Shown: positions 13,180 through 26,314 of the stretch, one piece after another
Layout: each line of letters starts with the position of its first letter
Numbering within the stretch: position 1 is the first letter of the stretch
DNA from: Callaeas wilsoni
Taxonomy: Eukaryota; Chordata; Aves; Passeriformes; Callaeidae
NCBI GenBank assembly: GCA_013398955.1
Contig: VWPU01008415.1
Span: forward strand, 1-64,000
DNA length: 64,000 nt
Reading direction: 5' to 3'
The notes under the pieces: generated by a model
What the model was told of the DNA's origin: nothing
Database searches by the model: none
Seen by the model: the letters and a program-made list of their open reading frames with translations, nothing else
Position numbers and translations under genes: made by a program

Positions 13180-16100
13180 TCACGACGGGCACTGTTTGAC
13201 GAGGCGGAAGGCTTCCAGGAACTCGTTGAAGTCAATGTTCCCATCCTTGTTGAAATCAATGCTGCGAACCAAGTCATTAATGCCATCGTCTGTGAGTTCA
13301 ATGTTCATGTGGGTGCTGAACAGCTTCCAGGTTTGCTGGAATTCCTCAAAGGAAATGAGACCTGTGGAGGAGCATTTTACATGCTGCAGCTACATCTCAA
13401 TGTGGCGAACACTGGCTAAAACACAACTTAAAGCAGCAAAGAGGCATAATACAAATAGACACTTCAGAAGCTTGGGAGGGAGCAGGAGGACCTAAGCCTA
13501 AACAAAAACACCTCTATACATACTAAAGGAAGCTCCAAAGCAGAAGGGAACACAAGGCAGTGATCAACACTCCCTGCACACCTGCTTACCTGAATGGTCT
13601 CTGTCTATGATCCTGAATATGGTCTCTAAGTTGGATCTGTTTCGATAAATGACTTCCAGCAAGCTCGACTGGATGTGCTGAAAGACGTGATAACAGTTTT
13701 TGTCCTTTTGACACCTCTGCTCTCTGAGTCGTTACTGCATATGTCCCCACAAATAAGAATATTTTTTGCTCTCAAAAACTTGCCAGCAGTGCCTTACCAA
13801 CCAGGTGCGTGATGACTGCACCCTCTGTGCAGCTGCAGAACAGACCTGTGCCTTCCCAAGGGCGCTTTTCTGGGCTAACAGCAACGCAGGCTGCATTTTA
13901 TAACCACTGCAGAGCTGCATTTGCTGGGTGTAATTAAGAAACTGCTACTCGGAGAGTGGAATACAGTTGTCCTACTCACAAGCCTGCATCCAGAACTACC
14001 TCTAAATTTTGATTTCACATCCATCATCTATTTGTAAAATGGGCTGGATGCCTCAGGATTATTTGAGCTCAGGCAAGACTTTCTATCAACTTCAGTGTGG
14101 TTTTGGGTTATGCAGGAACCATCCGCTGTCCTTTCGTACCACACTTCATTCTCACATGCTGGGGATCTGGTGAGCAGCTGCTCACATCATGCTTTGATGG
14201 AAGGGGGTGAGTAATTACCTCTTGGCTCCTCTGCTCCATGGCCAAATCGTCCAGCCAGGATTTGTATTCCAGCATGCCGTCCTCGGTGCTGCGCACCAGC
14301 TGCGGCCTCAGCATTCTCCAGGGCAGTCCCAGCCGCAGCACTGACTCCACTGCTGTCGCCCAGTTGCTCAGCGTGATCCTTCCTGCAGGGAAAAGAGAGG
14401 CATCTCTGGGACACAGGTAGGGGAAAGCACGTGAATGCAACAAAAAAAGCCTAACACAGTGACACAAACACAGTCTAGGTGCTGCCGACAGCACAGCATC
14501 ATTTTGCAGTGCTTCCCCCCCAGGCCTCAGCAAGCTTTTCATCATTGCAACAAATCAAGGCTATGAGGCTGCAAACATCTGAACAAAGGCAAGACACTAC
14601 CTTTGGGTATTTCACTAGAAATTTGTAGCCCACTGCCCATTTTAGCAGCTGCTGTAACAACTGAGCTGGATTCCTATGAACAGTTTTGCTGCCAGGGAAG
14701 AAAGCAAGAAAGCAGTTCTCGCCATGAGCAGTTCTGCCAGCCACCATATCCCTTTTCTCCCTCAGCCCACCAATAGACAGTTCTCAGCAACACCTCTTAG
14801 TCACTGCACCAGCACAGCACTCCAGTCTGCCAGAGAAGTAAGAACTCTCAGCTCCTTCCTTAAGGCTCTGACAGAGACAACTGCCATAGAAGACATCCCT
14901 CGCTTTCCTCTTCCCAGTGATTTTAGGCTCCAGGGATGAAGGGGCTCTGGGGACCACCCGGCCCTTCTCAAGTGACACAACAGATGTGTTCCAGGTCATC
15001 TTTTCCAATGCTTCATCAGTACTCCAGCTGCGAAGAGGTCTTCTAGTACTAGCCTCAATTACTACACTTTAGGTTAATGACATCCTGCTTTTCCAGCACC
15101 CCCTCTTTGTGCTATCACTCAGAGGCATTCACAGAGACTGAGTAACAGCAAATGACCTCTGGCAAAGTCTGATACGGCCTCCCCATGACAGCTGGTGACA
15201 ACCATCAGTGAGGAGTCTCCCAACTAGCCACAAACTCAACTTAGTCACTTCAGCCCTATCCAACCAGGCAATGAACCCACATGTCTCTCAGCTCTGAGTT
15301 ACCTGTATTGTCCCCGTCGTAGGCCTTGAAGGCACTGATGAGGGCTGAGGTGTGAGCAAAGAGTTTTTCCCTCAAGGCTCGAAAGGCTGACTCCTCTACT
15401 CTGCTGATTCTGAAGGATGCAGAACAGAGAGGAGCACTTTAAGGACTTGCACGAATCACAAGAAAAACTGCACCTTCCCTCCCAGTCCTCTACCTGGCTT
15501 GTCCATGGATTGCCCAGACCCTCACACGACTGCTCTGCACAGCTACAGCTGCATCTCAGTGCTTGTGACAAGGCACTGCATGCCCGAGGCACAGTTCCCC
15601 ACAGTTGATGCCATGAGTCCCTGCATTCATTTGTGAAGTAACAAAGCAAAAGAGAACCTCAGCAAAGGTCAGAAGTTAAAACCTGACATGGAAAAGAAAA
15701 GCTGAAAAATCAGCAACCTTTAGAAAAATCCACTCGCAATTTTGTTCACGTTCCCTTCTCAACCCTTGAGCTTTCCTCAGTAACTTCAAGAACAAAGCTT
15801 GAGCCCTCCTTTAGGGCTATTATTTAGAAAATCAAGCTATGAAAGTTCATCTCCAGAGTCAAACTTGCTAAAAGCTCACAAAGTTTTCCTGTTGGGAATT
15901 TTGACTTGGCGAACACAGTTCAAATGGAATGCCTTGCCTTTGGGTCATAGTGAGCATATGGGCTGTCTTGTTTGCTTGGTACTGAACAAAGTGGGGGATG
16001 AGGTCTGGTCCCAGCTTCACATAGGCTCCCCTGTTGCTGCCAATCTCATAGTAGTTTGAGGCTGAAAATATGGTCAGCACCTAATGCCAAAAAAAGAGGC

Positions 16101-19100
16101 ATTTGCAGTTAATACATACATCCTGTAATATTTATGTGTGTGTGTACAACACACCCCATCCCCTCCAGACCCCACAGACTGTGAAAGCCCCATGTTTTAT
16201 GGGGAAGAGGGAGAGTGAGGTGGCAGCTGGCCTGGGAGCCTTGCAGGTGCGAGTTCCTCGTGGGTGGCACTGGTCACACGTGGATCCGGCCACATGCTGA
16301 GCTCCTGCAATTTCCCCGTGCTCTCTCCCAACAATTCCGCTCTCCAGAGTCCGAGTGCCCTGACGAAGCCCATGACCTGACTGTCAGTCTTCTGAGAACA
16401 GAACTTGGGTGCAGCAGCTCAGTAACACCCTTCTGTAGCTCATCTGCAGGAACAGCTGCACTAAGTGGGGGCCATGGCACAAGTGGGTTCAGATCTTCTT
16501 TCAGCCAGCACACACAAGGACACGGTTTGCCTGCACAGCCATGTCCCCAACAGAGCAGGTGGCTCCAGATTACCCTGAACTAAGACCTCAGCTGGAAACA
16601 CACTTCAGTAACTCCCAATAAGCCTGTTTAAGGATTTTGTGTGTGCTTAAAACCCCAGTGGAAGAAATGCAGAACCAAAACAAGCCACCCCCTCAGAAAG
16701 CCCACCCTGCCATGACGGAAACCCGAGTAACCTTCACACCACCCCTGACTGACCTTGCGGTTGTGACAGAACTCGTAGCCCTCCTGCTTGCACTCGTGAG
16801 AGCGGATCAGGAACTGCAAGCTGTACTTCTCAAGGAACTTCTCCGTCACATCAGGCCCAAAGTAGCAGCCACCACCTCGCACCTTATTTTCTCTGCAGCC
16901 CTCCTGAGGCATAGGGTCGCTCCAGAGGATGTCTAAAACCTGAAAGGATTAACAAAGTTCACTAAGCAAACACAGCTCAGTCTCTGAATCCCCCCCAGAC
17001 TGTTGCTATAACCATAGCGCAGGGGAACAGACACGTTTCCTGCATTCCAGCTGACGACTGTCACAGACCTGGGCCACCTCAAAAGTGGCAATATTGTTGG
17101 CCTGGAGCTACAGGCACATCCAAAGTGTCTGGGGAAAGAGGGATGTGCCTAAGTCAGGCCTCCTGATACAAGCTTTACCTTTGCTAGCATTAAGATGTCC
17201 AAGAGCCTCACCCGTCCTCCTCCATCCCAAAACACAAGTCCCGGGGCAAGAACCACCCAGCAGATCCTGAGGCCGTTAACAGGCTTAGCATTAAATGCCT
17301 CTATTCTCTAGCTGGGACATTCTGCAGCCTCCAGAAATACAAGTGCTGACTGAGTAACCACTGTTTGGATTAAAGCTTAATCTCTTTAACCCTGACCTCA
17401 ATATACAGCTCTATAGTGAAAAGGTGTGCAGCACTGGAAGGTCACATGTAATGTCAGCTAAGTAACTGTGGTTTCAGAGCGCACAGAAGAGACTCTCAGG
17501 CTGGAAAAACAAGGAAGGGAAGTCTCCAGCTCCTCCTGCCAGGAGGTAACAAAGGTACCTAACGGCCTCACAGAACAGCCCTTCCTGGCCACCTACCACT
17601 AAAGGACCAACTGCTGCAGGAGGCACCCACAACGCACCCAGCTCAGGATCCCGCTTAGACTCCTCACCTGCTTCCACTCCTGGTGAGTCCAGCACAGCTC
17701 ATCGACATCCTTCAAGGAGACCACACTAGAACAGGTGAGCTCCTCTTGCTCTGACTCGCTGATGTCCACCAGCCGGCGGCACGTGTCGATTTGCTCCTGC
17801 ACCGTCTGCCGAAGCCACCTGGAGAACTCCGGCCTGTTGGCTGTGCTGGGAGCCTGAGCTGACTGGGGCTGCAGAGATAACCTGGGAGCTGCAGAGATAA
17901 CCTCATTCCCTGCTGCATCAGTGCCTGATTTTCTCTCCCCATTTATGGCCTGTATTTCTGGTTTTCTATTTGACTCCTTTCTTTTCTTCATCCTTAACGC
18001 AGAAATAAACTGAAAGATATGAGAGAAATGGAGCTGATAACACAGCATGAAAACCCAGATCTCCAGCTCTAACATCTTCCCTAGGCAGACCTCAAGTGAT
18101 CCAAGCCTCCAAGGCCCAACTCCCTTCTGCCATCAACCTCTGATTGACTGTGGGGAACTGTTAGTGCCATCCTCTCAGACATGCCATCCTGGGTTTACAG
18201 CTGGGCCTCGCATCCATCGCATCTCCCTCTTCCTCACTGACTTCGTGCACACAGATTTCATCTGCAAGGGGGACTATGCAGCAAGAGCAAAGGAAGCACT
18301 CATGAATAATGCAAGAGTTGCCGTTCTGTTTGGAGAAGGAAAGTGGTATTTCCCAACTAGAGCGTGAGGCAGAGACAAGCGATATGTCAAAATCTAGGGG
18401 GTAAAAACAAGCCAAGGAACTGTGGGACAACATCTCGTCATCACTGTGTTTTTACTTCAGCACCAGCACACATTCCAGAAAGCAACGGTGCTTCATCCCT
18501 TCACAGCTCGTGCCGTGGCAACACTAACCAACCAAAGCCTATATACCTAAACACGAGTTTGTCTAGGAAGATCATCTGTTAGATTTGTCTTGTCAACACC
18601 TAAGCTGACATGTAGAAATGAGCTCCTCACCACAAATCAGCCACACTGTTGTCTCTTGCAATAACTGGGAAGTAAAACCTACTTTGTCCCTTTGAATTTT
18701 CTCAAGCATGTCCAGGTCAGTGGTGTCAGAGATGCCCCCGTGAATAATGAGGACTTTCTGATCAATCAGGGTGGCCAGGGGCAGCCAGCAGAAGACATTC
18801 TGAAACATCCTCAAGATTTTCTTCCCATGCACCTAAGAGAAAAAAAAGAGAAAAGAGATACAGCGTGAAGTCTTCTAAATGCATGTCTCACATGGTAAAG
18901 GAGACACAAACACAGGCCTACCTTGTATTTCTGCATCACTTCCTTGGTGAAACCATAGCTAAAGGAACAGGAGAAAGGAAGTTCAGTGGGATTTTGCACA
19001 ATGCCCTCGACATCATGCTCAGTCCCACACAGAAGCCGTACCGTAAGTTCACCATGTGGTCCTCGTGGTTCCCGCGGTTGAGATGAACCTCCTTGGGATA

Positions 19101-22100
19101 GATCAGGAGGAAGGTAAAGAGGATAACAAGGATCTCAAGGGACTGCTTGCCTCTGTCTACAAAGTCCCCATTGAACACGTAGGACTTGGAAGGGGAAGGA
19201 AGGCCATTCTGTAAAGGCAAGGAACAGGCGGATGTTACCAGAGAGACCTCCCCAAGGTGTTCATTTGCCACCCCTACAGCTGCACAGTCTCTTGCTCCTG
19301 TCCCAGGTTACAACAGATCCTTGATCATCTTTATCCTGTGGATCCCAGCGCTGAAAGTGGCAGTCACAAAGAGTTGTCATTGGTATCAGCACTAGAAAAA
19401 TACCCACTGGCGCAAATAAAACAGACATGGATATCACATTTCCATGTCAGCAAGGGAATAAGATACTGAACTGGGAAGCCGCTTCAAGCCAATCAAATTG
19501 ATTTGGAGAACTGCACGTGAACGTCCCAGTTTTGCAAACACTTCTCAACGTGACCCATGGGATACCCGTTACAATGCCTGGACGGCCTCCCTCTCCAAAT
19601 TTGGTGCCTACCTTGTAAAAGATGAGGAATAAGTCATCCAGCTGGCCGTGCAAGTCTCCTAACAGGCACAAACAGACAAGTCACAGAATGTTTACCTTGA
19701 ATTTAAAACAACACCAGTAAATAGCTTCCTCTGAACTATGTCCTTTATAAATTAATGACCACTGAAATACTTCAGGATGTGCAAGCCTAGAGAAAAAGTA
19801 CACCATGTAAGGCTTGAGCTGAAGTCTGAGAAGGACAGTGAAAAAACCCACACCATCTGCTGACGACTGGTTTAGAAGCTTCATTCATTTATCTCTTGTA
19901 ATGGCCAACATGGCACAAGATTATCATTCCATGGGAGAAAGCTTTGCATTCAAGATAACAGTCTAATTCTCATTTAATGTGACCTTGGAGAGAGAGGTTT
20001 GTTTTCCAGAAGCTGACTGCATGCAGAAGTCTGTGCTAAGTATGTATTTTTCAGCAATATCTCAACATTTTAACATTAGAGTAGGAAAAGAGTAAAAAGC
20101 TTTGTCTCAAATTTACTTATAGGATGCAAAGATGTGTTAGCATTCTGGATCTGCGTGCATGCACTGGTGCTTATCTGGAACAGCTCCAGGATTTTGTTGT
20201 TTAAATAATCCCAGACCACGGAACGGGTCAGACCACTACCAAGTTGTGAGACCAGTCCTCAGCTGGGTGCAGTTTCCGTGGTTTAGTAAAATGACTCCGA
20301 GTTTGGAGTAAGAGAAAAAAGACCACCCGGGTATTTCAGACCCAGCTGCTCCTCAATGCATCACACATTTTGCTTACAGAGAGCATTTGTGTTCCATGTT
20401 CAGCACAGACGAGGGCATCATCGTGCTCTCACTACCATTTTCTCTCTGCCCCACCCTCCCATACGAGCATTCCACGCCAGAGGCTGCAAGGGACGCACCG
20501 CACACGGTGACCTCCTCACTGTAGCAGGTGGAGACATGGCTGATGTTTGGCAACTGCTTGAGGTGCTTCCTGGTCTCATGCAGGAGGTTTAAGACATAGC
20601 GAGCGTGCAGCTGCTACTAGGAGAAAGTGAAGGGATTAAAGCAGGAAATCAGCGGCCTCTGAGCAGCACCACTCTGGCTGCAAAGACTCCACCAGGATAG
20701 CCTGGCTGGCAGAAACTCTCCCTGGGATGGCACTCTGTGCTGACCTACGAGCATACAAACAAGATGAGGCAAATACTGGGAAACAGCAGGATGGTAGACG
20801 CTTGCCCAAAGCAGGCCAGCCTCAGCACTGAGAGGGCTCGCAAGGCAACCCTAAAGCCCGAGCACCTTGTGGACAAGGCTATAGCCACACCACCTCTGGG
20901 AGCAGCAGAAACTCCAGCCCAGTATCACAGGTAACAAGTTGCTCCTCTAGATCTTTCTTAGCTTTTATCAACATTGCACCAGTCTGTGAGTTTACACATG
21001 CCCTGCAGTGACAGATATGCTCAAAGCCAGGGTGTAGGAACTTAATACAGTTGGGACATGAGACACTTTTGGTTTACAAGTTCTCTTTGGAAAGGGGATG
21101 TTTTGGCCTATTTTGCAGTTCAGTACATCAGCTGAGGGATCGCAGCAGAACACTGCAGTTGAATGAAGGCTTGTCTTGTTAGTGCTGGAGCAGTACTCAA
21201 CTTCCTCATCGAAAACCTCACAATTTACATTTTATATCAGAGTCCAAGTTGCATGGCACAAAACATTTTAATTGGCTGTTTCCCCTGTGGCCCATCCTAT
21301 ACTTCATTACAAATTTAGACATTTGAACAAAAAATGATGAAAAGTTTCAACATGAGCTGTTGCTGATTTTTCCCTTTAAAAATTAAATTCAGGTTAATAT
21401 TGGTACACCCCTATGTAAAGTGTTCAGTTTTGTCAGGAGTACATTTTCAGAAAGGAGAACATTTCTATGGCATTAGGAAATACCAAATATTTTCCAACCC
21501 CATTTTGTTTAACAGCCAGGCAGCTTGTTACATTCTGGTCAGCCAAGCTTGGTAGGAAGGCTAAGACCAAATTATCTGTCCTATCCCCCTGTTCAGAGAA
21601 GGGGAAAGCATGGTACCTTTTGGGATCCTTACTTGCTTCTGTTGGAAAGCTTCCAGCAAGGCCGTGGCATGGTCAGGTAGGAGTGGGAAAGAGAGATGGG
21701 GTCCAGTGTAGGAGTCTGGCACCTCTATGGATTCATAGTCACAGTATTTCTCCAGCTCTGCCTCTTTGTAACTTTCCCCACTTATGAACATGCGACTGAT
21801 AAAATCCCCTGGACAGCAGATTAGTGGGGTTGATTATTTTTTTTAAAAAAAGAGAAACATACAAAAAATAAGTTAATTGGCTTCAGGTAGCATTTGAATA
21901 ATTAGCCCAAGAAAAGCCATTGGGTTAGGCTGGCACTCAGGAGCAATGGCAGCCATGGCTGTTGGGTCTAAGCTTGGCACTGCTGCAAAACTTGCAGCGG
22001 GGGAAAGGCTGCAGGGACCAATCTCCATGAGCAGTGTGCATGACTCCGTGATTCTGTGAAAACATACCGAACTTGTATGGCTCCTTCCAGCTCCTAAGAG

Positions 22101-25100
22101 CAGGAATTGCCCCACATCCCTTGCACAGCTCAGAGCCTTCAGACAATCCGCTCCCTATTCCTGATGGCATCGCTCTTGAGACTCTTGGCCACATTTGCCA
22201 TCTTGAAGATTGCCCAACACTGGGCAATGAATAATACAGGGCGCAGCCTTTGCAGCGGCTGGTGCCACATCTACAAACAGCCCACAAACTTACTCTCTTT
22301 GCTGCTGCTTGGGGTGAACTGGTCCATGAGGTAACTGAAGAAGTTGTGAAGCTGCAAGAAGAGGGACAGGCCATCATTCATCCCAGAATGAAATTCAACA
22401 GAGTGGCACTTCGTCACTCTTTTTCTTTCTCCAAGTAGTACCTCTGCCCATCTCATGCTGTCTGGTATGTACAGCAACTCCCATTGTACCAATCTGACTG
22501 TCTTGAGATGAAGTCAAAACAGTGGCTTTACCTTCAGCCACAGGCACAAGTACGCTATGAGCCCTTCCTCTCCCTGAGAGCAAGGCAGTCATGTAAGAGA
22601 ATTTTAGTGAAAGTTAAAGAATAACAAACCAACAGAACTTGCATATTGTGTTCAGACCCTAGAAAAACTCTGTTAAATGGCTCTTATGGCTTGCTTTTGA
22701 GGTTCCTTACTTTGTGTTTTATACAACACAAGCAGGCAGGGAATCAATAGGTTAAAAACGGGCAGGAAACCCAGTGCCTGGCCCACTGAAGCACTTAGAG
22801 GGTTACCAGCCAGCAGCCAGAACTGAGTGAGTCTGGCACAGAAGCCACCTTCCTATGTGTTTTCCCACCTGCTCTTTTCCTTGGCACCATACCTTGATCT
22901 GATCCTGCTCGCAGGCATATTCGATGGATTGAAAGATTCTCCAGGTGCAGCGGCGGCGCATTTCCAGCCGAGCCACGTGACGCCGATACCACTGCTGGAT
23001 CAAGACAGCTGCCTTGAAAGCTGGGAGACAAGAACAGAACCAGGCCATGGAGCGGCACTGGCTGCAGCTGAGGCACCTGTAACAGCTCCTTCCCCACCCC
23101 TCAACATTGAAGAGGAACCTTTACTTCTCAGGGAAAAGTTTGCAGGAATTGCATTCTTGTGCCTAAGGGCAAAAGAAAAATCCGCTTCTTTTCGCCTTCT
23201 TTTTGCAAGCGGTTGACCTGACCTTGCCTGACCAGAGACCTCTGAAGTACTTTAAAGCATCGCTGCTGGCTCCTCAGCACGGGCGTTAACAAATTATTAG
23301 GGCCTAAAAGCCCTAGCATGTTCTTCAGTATTATTAGACAATATCCTACCTTTCTACCTACCTTGATCATTTTTATGCCCATGTTACCATCTCTAGGTGC
23401 TGGGGCTTCAGGAAACCAGAAATTTAACTGAGGCCACACACAAAGAGTTGGGGGAAGTTGCCTTCTACAGCCTTAAAAATATAGGGGTTTTCTACCTCTC
23501 TTTATGCCAAATAAAGACCTCAGCTTTTCCAGTTGTAGAAGAACTTTAGAAGGACTATCGTAGCATAACTGTCAACATAATATTACCTTACAATAAACTA
23601 AAGGCAAAACTACACCCACAGTGAAAAAAGGGAGGCAGAACTTTGGCCATTTAATGACACAGAAAGAACAAGCTGCCAGGATTTCCAGGTGCCTGTTTGA
23701 GGTTCCGTCCACAGCCAGCACTTACACCGGGTGCTTCCCACCAAATTATGGCTAGCTGCCCTTTGATCTTTAAAATACATCCTCCGTACTGTCCCAAGTC
23801 CAGTGTGTTGCCTTGAAAGATGATTTCAGAGAGGGTGTGTGCATATTTCAAGTGAAGTACCTCGGTGCAGTTTCACATTTCCTTTGTCAAGTTCTGCCAC
23901 AGAACTTTACGTACCTCTAGAATCTCTCATCTTCCTTAGCTGTCCTCAAGCCTGCTCAGACCTGCTCCGCAACCTGGCATCTCTTTGGATTACGCTGCAT
24001 CCCTTCCCGTTCCTTTCTGGAGCCCTACCCATGAGCCCTATACTTAAAACATCTTCTAACACTGCTTCTCTGTCATCTTTATCTGAGGGGGGAAACGAAT
24101 GACTGCTGTATCCACAGGCTAGCTTCAAAATCCAAGGAAAACAACAGAGGTAGGGAACTAGGCCTGCTGCACAAGTTACATTCCCTTGCCACATTCACAG
24201 AAGCAGGGAGAGAAACGTCAGGTGTGTGGGAAAACCTTGATTAAAAAGAGGAAAATCCCTCACCGCTACCCAAAGGCTGCTATACCCTGGAAAGAGGCCA
24301 AGAAATCATTAATTCAATCAGCTTGCATTCATTACATAACAAACAACCCTCCAGGTACCTCAGCAGGAAACAGCAACCTTTCCCTAAAGAAGGTATCTCA
24401 ATCGTTTATGTATTGAAAATAATAATCCTTTAAAATTATGGTTCTGTTTCAGCAATGGGAATTGCAGAGCACAAAAAAGGAAGATCTACAGCTGCAGTTC
24501 GGCAGGGGCCTGAGACACCTGAAGTCATAGGCAAGAAGGTAAAATTTGGCAAGCCTTAATTCAGGAATAACTTCTGTATTATTTGCCTTCTCTCTCGCTG
24601 AGCAAAAGCTTACTGATCTGCCGGGCTTTGAAAAAATTCCTTGTGATGACTCCACACATACCAATGAAAACCAGATGCTTTGGAACAGTAAAAATTAAAT
24701 CTATGGAAGACATGTTATTGAGTGCACAGTTAACATAAACACCACCATCCACAGCGTTTAAGCCCCAGATCAGCAAGGCACTGGTTTTTACTCTGCTTTT
24801 ACAGAGTAAACTGAAAAAGCCAGGTATTCTAATTTAGCAGTTTACCTGAGTGAGTTGTACCTGGCAGTGTTTGTATCAGTTTGGGGGGAAAAAACAAACC
24901 AACAAAGAAGAGAAAGATTTATCCACATTCTATGATGATCCAAACCATATATGATATGAGCTGCTGAAAGCATATGAAAGGGGCAGCACTCAAACCAGAG
25001 TTCACTCCAAGGCAGGGCCAGTTTAACGGCTCTGCTCCTACACTCTGCATTGGGAACAGCCTTCAGACCTCGTACGGGGGGACAGGGATGACACACTGCA

Positions 25101-26314
25101 CTTGAGCAGAAAGTCTTAAGCAGCTGGCCAAATCTGAAGGGTGTTTATATAACCAAAGGCTAGAAATTCAAACAGGTTTTACTGCCGTGGGAAACTGTTG
25201 CTGAGGTATCGGATGAAATACAAGGTTTCAAATAAGTAACTTGTGTTGTGTTACACTTGATCATCCTAAAACGACCCGGAACTTGTTGGGAAAGTCCATA
25301 GACCTCTGGTGCTACGGGTGACAAGTAAGTAATTTAAATAAAAAGTGGAGTTTTTCAACAGTGAACAGTAACTAACAGAAGTCCGAGTTCACAACCTTAT
25401 CCCCACTTTGAATCCTTATTTTCTTTTCCAAGCACTTGCAAACAGATTGCCCCATCCTGCTGTTCTGCCAGTGTTGATGACTGCATGATTGAAGCAACAA
25501 AGAAAGGACTGTTGATTTACTTTTTAACACTTCCTTATATCCAAGGTCTCCCTCATCAACTCCCTTTGTTCCACAGCAGACATAGGCAGACACCCACAAA
25601 ATTGATACCATTACAGAGGGCTTCATAAAAATAAATCATCACAGCTCTGAGAGCCATAAACAAGTCTAGATTATTAGCAGAGATTAAGAGCTCCATGCTG
25701 ACTGCTGACTAAACAGACCAAAAGCTGTAATTAGACTAACTAGACAAAAAGCACTAGACAAGGACTATAACTAGACAAAAAGCACACTTTTTGCTTTTCA
25801 GCTTTTCATAGCCACACCACTTCACTTTCTTTGTAACCAGATTTATTTTGGCTTTGCCAACACTTCCACTTAACCAGTCCTGCACCATTAAGTGCCTTGG
25901 AAAATAATCCTGGGGAAGCAGCAGGGTGACATCTGTCTCACTGTCAGCAGACACAACACCTGCATTACCCAGCAAGTGATTAATCCAGCAGGTGTTGGTT
26001 CTGCTGCTTCATTTCTGATTAGGCTCGGGTGGATTTTAACCTACTCCTCCTCTAAACAGCTGTTATTTCCTCAAGCCCATTGTCTTATGCCTGACACCTG
26101 AGAATCCTTGTCACAGGATACTGAAAGACAGAACCTCACTTCAGTGCTTTGCAGAAAACCAGGTAAACCAGAAGAGAAACACATTCAATGCAACCTCACA
26201 ACAGCACATGCAGGAGAGAACAGGAAAAGATCACTTTTCTAAGAATCACTCACCATTCTCAGACTTCTGCAAGGAGTACTTGTACTTGACCTTTACAGAA
26301 CTACCAGATCCCAT
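13180..26314 (-). CDS. PPEF2: Serine/threonine phosphatase with EF-hands 2 (PPEF2)
   Basis: PPEF2 is a rdgC-type Ser/Thr phosphatase of retinal photoreceptors, controlled by calmodulin and calcium. Sixteen coding exons join in phase: 26254-26314, 22893-23020, 22294-22351, 21633-21808, 20499-20613, 19612-19658, 19042-19208, 18922-18958, 18683-18832, 17668-18009, 16754-16939, 15938-16080, 15303-15409, 14219-14382, 13590-13677, 13180-13361. The product is 716 aa (human about 753). It starts MGSGSS, which fits an N-myristoylation context. An IQ motif follows ([12 protein letters not shown]). Catalytic motifs are GDLHG (180-184), GDFVDRG (209-215), GNHED (241-245) and RSHE; all are intact. The 314-427 linker is charged and variable. 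Two C-terminal EF-hand loops lie at 652-663 (D-R-D-H-S-G) and 692-703 ([12 protein letters not shown]). One intron has a GC donor (15937). Intron 1 is about 3.2 kb. Confidence 0.97.

Noticed and set aside
24579..24776. Minus ORF in PPEF2 intron 1 as a missing exon
   Set aside because: The PPEF2 frame is complete without it, and it has no matching phase. The true first exon was found at 26254-26314.
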